A DNA stretch of 5,499 nt from assembly GCA_030152505.1 (NCBI GenBank), contig JASLJO010000309.1:1-5499 (forward strand), written 5' to 3'. The stretch's first letter is position 1. Every line of letters starts with the position of its first letter. A program made the position numbers and the translations under genes. Source of the DNA: Solirubrobacterales bacterium. Its GTDB lineage: Bacteria > Actinomycetota > Thermoleophilia > Solirubrobacterales > 70-9. Of the stretch, positions 1-5,323 are shown piece by piece. The notes under the pieces are model-generated. The model was not told the origin of the DNA. It saw only the letters and a program-made list of their open reading frames with translations, and searched no databases.

Positions 1-765
1 CTCGCCGAACTCCCCGCGGTTGATGTAGTCGACCGCGCCGAGCTGCTTGACCAGCTCACCCTTCTCGTCGGAGGAGACGACGCCGACCGCGTTGGCGCCG
101 GCCGCCTTGCAGAGCTGCACGGCGAAGACGCCGAGGCCGCCGGCGGCGCCCCAGATCAGCACGTTGTGGCCCGGCTGCAGCCTGCACTGGTCGATCAACA
201 TCCGGTAGGCGGTGAAGTAGGTGAGGCCGTAGGCGGAGGACTCGGCCCAGGAGAGGTTCTGGGGGCGGGGGAGGAGCTGCTGGGCCTGGACCTTGGTGAA
301 CTGGGCGAAGGAGCCCCAGGTCGTCTCGTAGCCCCAGATCTTCTGGCTGGGGGCGGCCAGCGGGTCGAGCCCGTGCACCTCGACGTCCTCGTAGGAGGCC
401 TGGTTGCAGTGGACCACGACCTCGTCGCCGGGCTTCCAGCGGGTGACGCCCTCGCCGACCTTCCAGACGATGCCGGAGGCGTCGGAGCCGCCGATGTGAT
501 GGCCGTACTCGGGGTGGTCGCCATAGGGGAAGACGGAGACCGGCTTGCCCAAGGCCGCCCAGACGTTGTTGAAGTTGACGCCCGCCGCCATCACTCGCAC
601 GATCACCTCGAAGGCGCCCGGCTCGGGCACCTCGATCTGCTCGAGCTGGAAGGCGTCGTTGGGCTCGCCCTCGCGCTCCTGGCGAATCACCCATGCCGCC
701 ATCGTCTCGGGCAGCGTTCCGGGCTCCACGTCCAACTTCGCGACTGCGCTCGTGTCGACGGCCAA
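1..765 (-). CDS. ccr: Crotonyl-CoA carboxylase/reductase, N-terminal 255 residues (partial, runs off the left edge)
   Basis: This enzyme of the MDR (zinc-less alcohol dehydrogenase-like) superfamily carries out NADPH-dependent reductive carboxylation of crotonyl-CoA to ethylmalonyl-CoA in the cytoplasm, in the ethylmalonyl-CoA pathway or as a source of extender units. Visible landmarks are AAGVNFN (residues 60-66), GSDASGIVW (93-101), DEVVVHCNQ (114-122), IWGYETTWGSFAQF (143-156) and the nucleotide-binding loop VLIWGAAGGLG (202-212), followed by VVSSDEK (229-235). From memory these match the Rhodobacter-type Ccr closely. Asn64 or Asn66 and Glu147 probably correspond to CO2-pocket residues known in this family; the catalytic His lies beyond the edge. 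I chose the TTG at 765-763 because GGAGG sits 7 bases upstream and the family has an N-terminal stretch before the ETMAAW segment. The ATG at 702-700 would remove 21 residues. It lies 39 bases after rmuC and is probably cotranscribed with it. The exact acyl-CoA substrate is not certain. Confidence 0.9.
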   Translation of the reverse strand, partial: MAVDTSAVAKLDVEPGTLPETMAAWVIRQEREGEPNDAFQLEQIEVPEPGAFEVIVRVMAAGVNFNNVWAALGKPVSVFPYGDHPEYGHHIGGSDASGIVWKVGEGVTRWKPGDEVVVHCNQASYEDVEVHGLDPLAAPSQKIWGYETTWGSFAQFTKVQAQQLLPRPQNLSWAESSAYGLTYFTAYRMLIDQCRLQPGHNVLIWGAAGGLGVFAVQLCKAAGANAVGVVSSDEKGELVKQLGAVDYINRGEFGE

Positions 766-772
766 ACCGGGT

Positions 773-777
773 CCTCC
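773..777 (-). promoter_or_regulatory. Ribosome binding site deciding a TTG start for ccr
   Basis: On the minus strand a GGAGG core at 777-773 is followed by 7 bases and then TTG at 765-763. This is ideal Shine-Dalgarno spacing. The in-frame ATG 63 bases downstream has no comparable motif at the right distance, so this site favours the TTG as the true start. Confidence 0.65.
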
Positions 778-804
778 GTAGGGTCGGGTTCTGGGCGCCG
801 AATC

Positions 805-1980
805 CTAGTCGAGCGCGGGGCTCTCGGCCTCGTCCAGCTCGGGCGCCGTGATCGCCCTGACGGTGATCTCGATCGGTTCGGGCGGCTCGATCTCCTTACC
901 CGGAGCGACGCCGAGCTCCTCGACCTTGCGCAGTTGTGGCAGCAGCCGTCGCTCCATCGAGCCTACGGCGGAGTCGTAGGCCGTGGCGGCCGAGGTAAGG
1001 CCCCTGCCGACCTTGTCGAAGTCGGTGAGGAACTTGGTGAAGCGGGCATGCAGGGTGCCGGCCGCCTCGGCGATCTCGGCCGCCTCGGCGACCATCCGCT
1101 CCTGGCGCCAGCCGAGCTCCATCGTGCGCAGCAGCCCGATCAGCGAGGTTGGGCTGACCAGCAGCACGTTGCGCTCCAGGGCGTAGTCGAAAAGCTCGGG
1201 ATCGGCGCCGAAGGCCGCGTGCAGGGCGGGCTCGTTGGGGATGAAGCAGATCACCAGGTCGGGCATCTCGCCGGTCTTGAACTGCCCCTGGTAGTCCTTC
1301 GAGCTGAGTGCCCGGACATGCTCGCGGGTCTGGCGGGCGTGGCGCTCGAGGTGGACGCGGCGTTCCGAATCGACCTCGGACTCCTGGGCATCAAGAAAGG
1401 CATCGAGCGGGACCTTCGAGTCGGCGACGAAGCTGCGGCCCTCTGGCAAGAGGAAGCGGGCGTCGGGGCGCAGCCGGCCATCTTCGGTCCGCAGCGTCTC
1501 CTGCAGCTCGAAGTCGACGTGCTCGGTCATGCCCGCGATCTCCACGCAGCGGCGCAGCTGCAGCTCGCCCCATTGGCCGCGGGTCTGCGGCTGGCGCAGC
1601 GCCTTCTTCAGGCCCGCCGTCTCGGAGTTGAGGTTGCCGATCGTCTGCCCCATCTGCTCGAGCAGAGTGCGGGTCTGCAGGTCCGTCTCACCGCGCCGCT
1701 GGACTTCTTTCTCGATCTTCTCCTGGCCCTTGGCGATCCTCTCCGCGAGCGCTTTGATCTCCGCCTGCCTTTTGTCCAGCGCCGCCTCGCTCGCCTGGGT
1801 GTCGATCTTGCGCGACTCCGCGTTCATCCGCTGCAGGTCGGCGACCGCCTTCGAGGTCGCCGCCTGGATCGCGGGCCCGAGGTCAGGCGCCTCCGGCGCT
1901 TCCTCCCGTGGACGTGAGAGCAGCGCGTAGAGCAGGCCGACGGCGAGCAGAACGACCGCGATTGCGAGCACGATGGTCAC
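805..1980 (-). CDS. rmuC: RmuC-family DNA recombination protein
   Basis: This 391-residue protein belongs to the RmuC family, genetically linked in E. coli to limiting inversions and rearrangements at short inverted repeats and predicted to carry a PD-(D/E)XK nuclease fold. Residues 3-21 form a single N-terminal membrane anchor, so the protein probably faces the cytoplasm from the membrane. A charged, alanine- and glutamate-rich stretch at about 40-128 is probably coiled coil. The conserved domain follows, with RGQWGE (134-139), RPDARFLLPEG (171-181), ADSKVPLDAF (186-195, the likely D-x-K half of the nuclease motif), FIPNEPALHAAF (246-257) and SPTSLIGLLRTM (276-287). The start shown is GTG at 1980-1978, with no strong ribosome site. 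The in-frame GTG at 1971-1969 has GGTGA five bases before it and is an equally plausible start. The gene lies 46 bases after the lipoprotein gene and 39 before ccr. Family assignment is firm; the biochemical activity is not established. Confidence 0.92.
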   Translation of the reverse strand: MTIVLAIAVVLLAVGLLYALLSRPREEAPEAPDLGPAIQAATSKAVADLQRMNAESRKIDTQASEAALDKRQAEIKALAERIAKGQEKIEKEVQRRGETDLQTRTLLEQMGQTIGNLNSETAGLKKALRQPQTRGQWGELQLRRCVEIAGMTEHVDFELQETLRTEDGRLRPDARFLLPEGRSFVADSKVPLDAFLDAQESEVDSERRVHLERHARQTREHVRALSSKDYQGQFKTGEMPDLVICFIPNEPALHAAFGADPELFDYALERNVLLVSPTSLIGLLRTMELGWRQERMVAEAAEIAEAAGTLHARFTKFLTDFDKVGRGLTSAATAYDSAVGSMERRLLPQLRKVEELGVAPGKEIEPPEPIEITVRAITAPELDEAESPALD

Positions 1981-2026
1981 CCGACCGATGTTGACGGCCG
2001 GGTCAGACGGCGAGGTGGTGTCGCTT

Positions 2027-2545
2027 TTACGGAAGGAGTACGTCGTTCTGGGACGACGTGCGGAACGGGCCGATCACCAGCTTCGCCGACCTGGCGCTGG
2101 GCACGTCGGCGGCGCTGACCCGGTATACGCCGGTGGGCAGGATCGCCTGCATGGTGACGTTGTTGTTGGCGTAGAGCGGTTGGGAGGTGAGCTCCTTGCC
2201 GCCGCCCCGCACCTGCAGGTGGGAGTCGACCGCGGTCAGGTTGGCGGCGACGAAGACGACGTTGAGCGGTGCATCCGATCGGACCGCTGGCTGACCGGCG
2301 TGCTGGTTCTGCGGGATCTGTTGGGTCGGTTCGGGTCCGATCGCGATCCGCGGTGGTTGCACGTTCACGGCGCCGTCGCTGACCGTGACGCTGACGCGCG
2401 TCGGCGGTTGCGGACGCGGGTCGTTCACATGCGACTCGGCACCGCAGCCACTGCCGATCAGGGCGACGAGAGCCAGTGCGCAAGCAACCGCCGCCACCGA
2501 CGCACGCCGCGCCGCGAGGACTCGCCTGCCGGTACCCGACCCCAT
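2027..2545 (-). CDS. Putative lipoprotein of unknown function
   Basis: I do not recognise a named family for this 172-residue protein. It starts with an Arg-rich n-region (residues 7-14), then a hydrophobic segment (17-31) ending in LIGSGC with Cys34. This resembles a lipoprotein signal peptide, although the -3 position is Gly rather than the usual Leu. After Cys34 comes a Pro- and Gln-rich linker (42-90). The last 80 residues alternate short hydrophobic strands (LNVVFVAANL, HLQVRGG, VYRVSAADV, AKLVIGP), suggesting a small beta-sandwich exported to the cell surface. The ATG at 2545-2543 lies only 11 bases after the ygfZ stop codon and has no clear ribosome site, so translational coupling is likely. 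A later GTG inside the signal region is possible but would remove the basic n-region. Beta-sandwich structure and surface location are inferred. Confidence 0.75.
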   Translation of the reverse strand: MGSGTGRRVLAARRASVAAVACALALVALIGSGCGAESHVNDPRPQPPTRVSVTVSDGAVNVQPPRIAIGPEPTQQIPQNQHAGQPAVRSDAPLNVVFVAANLTAVDSHLQVRGGGKELTSQPLYANNNVTMQAILPTGVYRVSAADVPSARSAKLVIGPFRTSSQNDVLLP

Positions 2546-2556
2546 CGCAGCGGAAT

Positions 2557-3510
2557 CTAGCCGAACGGCAGGTCGACGACGCGAGCCGTAACGCCAGCTT
2601 CACCTACGGCCAGCTCGCTGCCCGGCTCGGCCTCGCGGCGGACGATCGCTAGGGCGATCGGGCCGCGGGCGGGGGAGATGGCGGCGCTGCCGATCCGGCC
2701 GACCTCCCTCTCGCCTGATCGCAGGCTGTCTTCGGGGGCCGCCGGTGCGCTCAGCTCGAGCCCGCGCAGGTGGCGGTTGGGGCGGCCCTTGTAGTGGAGA
2801 CGGGCGACTGGCTCCTGACCTATGTAGCAGCCCTTGGTGAAGCTGACCGCGCGCTCCACGATGCCGGCCTCGGCGGGCATCGTCTCGGCGCTCATCTCGG
2901 CGCCGAAGCGCGGGGTGCCGGCCTCGATCCGCAGTACCTCCGCGGCCTCGCCGCCGACCTCGGCCGCGCCGACGGCGAGGAGCACCTCATGCAGCCCCGC
3001 GGCCTCGGCCGACCTGGCGATCAGGTCGATGCCGGCGTCCGTGCCGACGGCGAGACACTCGACACCGCCGACGGTTGCCCCTTCAGAGGCGAACTCCGGC
3101 AGCGCCGCCGTGCCCGCGATCTCGACGCTGCGCGGACCGATCAGCGAGAGGATGGCGCGCTCGGCACTGACGTCGGCCACGGTCACCTCGCGTCCGATCT
3201 TGTACATCTCGAGATGGCGCAGCGCTGCCGCCAGCGCCTCGGGCTCGGTGTCGATCCAGATCTCCTCGGGCGAAGTGCGCAGCACGCGCATGTCGGCCTG
3301 CATGTGCCCCTTGCGGTCGAGCAGCGCCGCGTATTGGCCCTCGCCGGAGGAGAGTGCCTCGACGTCGTTGGTCAGCTGGCCCTGCAGATAGTCGACCCCG
3401 TCCGCGCCGCTGACGATCAGCTTGCCCCGCTCGGAGCGGTCGAGGAGGCCGCACTCCTCGCGCAGCTGCCGGTACTGGGCGTCGAGCTCGACTGCGATCG
3501 CATCGCTCAC
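2557..3510 (-). CDS. ygfZ: YgfZ/GcvT-like folate-binding protein
   Basis: This 317-residue protein is a YgfZ-family member, a tetrahydrofolate-binding relative of the glycine-cleavage T protein that supports synthesis or repair of certain iron-sulfur enzymes. The diagnostic motif KGCYIGQE is at residues 226-233 with the conserved Cys228. Other family landmarks are GQLTNDV (44-50), LDRKGHMQAD (64-73), RIEAGTPRFGAEM (194-206) and the C-terminal ARVVDLPFG (309-317). Length is close to E. coli YgfZ (326), and the protein is too short to be a full T protein. The start is GTG at 3510-3508. A GGAAGG directly abuts it with no spacer, and a TAGAAT -10-like hexamer lies 7 bases upstream, so the message is probably leaderless. 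It is the first gene of the apparent four-gene minus-strand operon and faces the mntR-mntH pair across a 59-base control region. Confidence 0.9.
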   Translation of the reverse strand: MSDAIAVELDAQYRQLREECGLLDRSERGKLIVSGADGVDYLQGQLTNDVEALSSGEGQYAALLDRKGHMQADMRVLRTSPEEIWIDTEPEALAAALRHLEMYKIGREVTVADVSAERAILSLIGPRSVEIAGTAALPEFASEGATVGGVECLAVGTDAGIDLIARSAEAAGLHEVLLAVGAAEVGGEAAEVLRIEAGTPRFGAEMSAETMPAEAGIVERAVSFTKGCYIGQEPVARLHYKGRPNRHLRGLELSAPAAPEDSLRSGEREVGRIGSAAISPARGPIALAIVRREAEPGSELAVGEAGVTARVVDLPFG

Positions 3511-3517
3511 CCTTCCA

Positions 3518-3523
3518 ATTCTA
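3518..3523 (-). promoter_or_regulatory. Candidate -10 element for the ygfZ operon (leaderless)
   Basis: On the minus strand TAGAAT differs from the TATAAT consensus at one position. It ends 7 bases before the GTG start of ygfZ, so transcription would begin at or next to the start codon. I see no convincing -35 hexamer; the expected place, about 3541-3546, falls in the upstream palindrome. Confidence 0.5.
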
Positions 3524-3542
3524 TGAGTCCCAGGCGTTCGTC

Positions 3543-3558
3543 TTTTAGATGTGTAAAA
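3543..3558. promoter_or_regulatory. Candidate MntR/DtxR operator 1 (upstream palindrome)
   Basis: TTTTAGATGTGTAAAA is an imperfect 16-bp palindrome with 6 of 8 base pairs symmetric. Its centre is 20 bp from the centre of the second palindrome, about two helical turns. When the two sites are aligned by their TTTAG starts they share 11 of 16 bases. It overlaps the expected -35 zone of the ygfZ promoter and the likely -10 of mntR. The metal-regulator target is inferred from the adjacent mntR gene. Confidence 0.5.
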
Positions 3559-3559
3559 A
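3554..3559 (+). promoter_or_regulatory. Candidate -10 element for mntR-mntH
   Basis: TAAAAA, preceded by TG and followed by T, lies in the AT-rich patch between the two palindromes. It would place the transcription start near 3566, giving a 5' leader of only a few bases before the ATG at 3570. No good -35 hexamer is visible. This is a weak call, based on position and composition. Confidence 0.3.
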
Positions 3560-3562
3560 TCT

Positions 3563-3578
3563 TTTAGGCATGTCTAAA
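3563..3578. promoter_or_regulatory. Candidate MntR/DtxR operator 2 (overlaps mntR start codon)
   Basis: TTTAGGCATGTCTAAA is a 16-bp palindrome with 7 of 8 symmetric pairs; only the G3568/T3573 pair fails. Its TTTAG and CTAAA arms resemble operators of DtxR-superfamily metalloregulators, which carry TTAGG-type half sites. The mntR start ATG at 3570-3572 lies at its centre and the predicted transcription start is inside it, so a bound repressor would block mntR-mntH. Autoregulation is the expected behaviour for this family. Confidence 0.7.
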
Positions 3579-4013
3579 CCTTCCGAGGCGATCGAGGACT
3601 ACGCGAAGGCGATCTATGCGCTCTCCCAGGACCGGGTCGGGCCTGTGCTGAACGGCGAGGTGGCGGAGCGACTCGGCGTCGCGCCCGCCACCGCCACCTC
3701 GATGCTGAAGAAGCTCGACGGGCTCGGCCTGATCGAGTACATGCCCTACCGCGGGGCGACGCTGACCCCGGCGGGGGAGAAGGTCGCCCTCGAGGTGATC
3801 CGCCATCACCGACTGATCGAGGCCTACCTCTCCGAGGCGCTGGGCATGCCCGACGACAGGGTCCATGCCGAGGCGGAGGTGCTCGAGCACCACATCTCCG
3901 AGGAGCTCGAGGAGCTGATCGCCGCCAAGCTGGGCGAGCCGAGCCACGATCCCCATGGCACGCCGATACCGGGTCCCGATCTGAGCCTGCCGGTCGAGGA
4001 GGGCGGTCGGTGA
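3570..4013 (+). CDS. mntR: MntR-like manganese-dependent transcriptional repressor (DtxR family, short form)
   Basis: This 147-residue DtxR-family metalloregulator is expected to sense cytoplasmic Mn(II) (or Fe(II)) and repress metal uptake. Residues 1-65 form the winged helix-turn-helix, with the recognition region around VAERLGVAPATATSMLKKL (31-49) and the wing at YRGATLTPAG (60-69). The dimerisation and metal-binding domain follows (70-121). Compared with B. subtilis MntR, ligand positions are Asp10 (D8), His80 (H77), Glu103 (E99), Glu106 (E102) and His107 (H103). Asp10 and Glu103 are the manganese-type choices, where DtxR has Met and Cys. The E11 position is Lys13, as in the basic residue of DtxR. 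The protein keeps the DPHGTPIP segment (127-134) that in longer relatives leads into an SH3-like domain, but ends 13 residues later. I chose the ATG at 3570 because the protein then begins like the family; the ATG at 3549 adds seven atypical residues. Its stop overlaps the mntH start. Confidence 0.88.
   Translation: MSKPSEAIEDYAKAIYALSQDRVGPVLNGEVAERLGVAPATATSMLKKLDGLGLIEYMPYRGATLTPAGEKVALEVIRHHRLIEAYLSEALGMPDDRVHAEAEVLEHHISEELEELIAAKLGEPSHDPHGTPIPGPDLSLPVEEGGR
3998..4003 (+). promoter_or_regulatory. Ribosome binding site for mntH
   Basis: GGAGGG lies 6 bases before the GTG at 4010, within the last codons of mntR. With the 4-base GTGA overlap this supports coupled translation of the transporter and fixes the GTG as its start. 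Confidence 0.7.
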
Positions 4014-5323
4014 AGCCACCCCCGCCCCCGGCCGGTGAGGCGACGGTCGAGGACGTCCTTCCCGGTGAGGCAGCGGTTGCCGCGGCGGCACGGCGTTCGC
4101 TGGACGGCCATAGTCGGGGCGCCCGCCGGGTCTGGCCCTTCCTCGGCCCGGCCTTCGTCGCCGCCGTCGCCTACATCGACCCCGGCAACTTCGCCACCAA
4201 CATCGCCGGCGGGGCGAAGTTCGGCTACCTGCTGCTCTGGGTCGTGCTGGCGGCCAACCTGGTGGCGATGTTGGTTCAGACCCAGTCGGCGAAGCTCGGC
4301 ATCGCCACCGGCCGCAACCTCGCCGAGCTCTGCCGTGAGACCTTTTCCCGTCGTGTCTCGATCGGTCTATGGCTGCAGGCCGAGCTGGTGGCGATGGCGA
4401 CCGACATCGCCGAGGTGGTTGGCGCCGCGCTGGGCCTCAACCTGCTCTTCGGCATCCCGCTCTTTCCGGCCGGACTGATCGCTGGCGCCGGTGCCTTCGC
4501 CATCCTCGCCCTGCAGCAGATGGGCTTCCGCCGCCTGGAGGCGGGCATCACCGCGCTGGTCGGCGTCGTCGTCGCCTCCTTCGTGGTCGAGCTCTTCAAC
4601 GCCAAGCCGGCTGCGGGCGAAGTCGCCAAGCACCTCGTGCTGCCGGGCTTCTCGGGGACCGAGAGCATCCTGCTCGCCACCGGGATCATCGGCGCGACGG
4701 TGATGCCGCACGTCGTCTACCTGCACTCGGCATTGACCCAGAAGCGAATCATCGGCCGCGACGAGGCGGAGAAAAAGCGCATCCTCGGCTTCGAGAAGGT
4801 CGACGTCGTCATCGCTCTCTCGCTTGCCGGCCTGGTCAATCTCTCGATGATGATCGTCGCCGCCGCGCTCTTCCACACCAGCGGCATGACCGGTGTCGAC
4901 TCGATCGAAGGTGCCTTCGACGGGCTCGGGCAACTGGTCTCCGGCAACGCGGCGACGGTTTTCGGCATCGCCCTGCTCGCCTCCGGCTTCGCCTCCTCCT
5001 CGGTCGGGACGATGGCCGGGCAGGTGGTGATGCAGGGCTTCATCCGACGCAAGATCCCGCTCTTCCTGCGTCGGGCGATCACCCTGCTGCCGGCGCTGGT
5101 CGTGCTTGCCGTCGGCTTCAACCCGACCGATGCGTTGGTCGCCAGCCAGGTCGTGCTCTCCTTCGGCATCCCCTTCGCCCTGGTGCCGCTGCTGCTGATC
5201 GCCAGGCGTCGCGATGTCATGGGCGCGCTCGCCAACCCGGGCTGGTTGACGGCGCTGGCGGGCGTTCTCGCCGCCCTGATCATCGCCCTCAACGTCTTCC
5301 TGATCGCCGACCTGTTCTTCTAG
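4010..5323 (+). CDS. mntH: Nramp-family divalent metal/proton symporter
   Basis: This 437-residue inner-membrane protein is an Nramp transporter, expected to import Mn(II), and possibly Fe(II), with protons. The signature metal-site motifs are present: DPGN in TM1 (Asp57, Asn60) and ATVMPHVVYLHS in TM6 (Ala229, Met232, His234), matching the Asp, Asn, Ala and Met ligands known from Nramp structures. Other family landmarks are GPAFVAAVAYID (46-57), TQSAKLGIATGRNLAELCR (91-109), ATDIAEVVGAALGL (130-143) and SGFASSSVGTMAGQ near the C-terminal third. Hydrophobic segments fit about 11 helices in a LeuT-like fold. Ahead of TM1 is a roughly 40-residue proline- and alanine-rich cytoplasmic tail. The GTG start overlaps the mntR stop by four bases and has a good GGAGGG site. 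Retention of Met232 favours a transition-metal substrate over Mg or Al variants. It is presumably repressed with mntR through the upstream palindromes. The stop codon abuts that of the opposing gene. Confidence 0.95.
   Translation: MKPPPPPAGEATVEDVLPGEAAVAAAARRSLDGHSRGARRVWPFLGPAFVAAVAYIDPGNFATNIAGGAKFGYLLLWVVLAANLVAMLVQTQSAKLGIATGRNLAELCRETFSRRVSIGLWLQAELVAMATDIAEVVGAALGLNLLFGIPLFPAGLIAGAGAFAILALQQMGFRRLEAGITALVGVVVASFVVELFNAKPAAGEVAKHLVLPGFSGTESILLATGIIGATVMPHVVYLHSALTQKRIIGRDEAEKKRILGFEKVDVVIALSLAGLVNLSMMIVAAALFHTSGMTGVDSIEGAFDGLGQLVSGNAATVFGIALLASGFASSSVGTMAGQVVMQGFIRRKIPLFLRRAITLLPALVVLAVGFNPTDALVASQVVLSFGIPFALVPLLLIARRRDVMGALANPGWLTALAGVLAALIIALNVFLIADLFF

Noticed and set aside
763..807. 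rmuC and ccr are in the same frame, separated by a single TAG and no other stop, hinting at readthrough fusion
   Set aside because: Sharing a frame happens by chance one time in three, and ccr has its own strong ribosome site; no readthrough signal is visible.
166..1917. A 583-codon plus-strand open frame across ccr and rmuC
   Set aside because: It lies antisense to two genes with clear family motifs, has low-complexity composition typical of GC-rich shadow frames, and shows no recognisable domain.
1981..2026. The gap between the lipoprotein gene and rmuC as a promoter or terminator
   Set aside because: I see no stable hairpin, no T-tract and no convincing -10/-35 pair in these 46 bases.
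2770..3567. A 265-codon plus-strand open frame opposite ygfZ
   Set aside because: It is antisense to a gene with the diagnostic KGCYIGQE motif and resembles no known protein; treated as a shadow.
3549..3569. An upstream in-frame ATG at 3549 for mntR
   Set aside because: It would add MCKNLLG, unlike family N-termini, has no ribosome site, and lies inside operator 1 and upstream of the likely transcription start.
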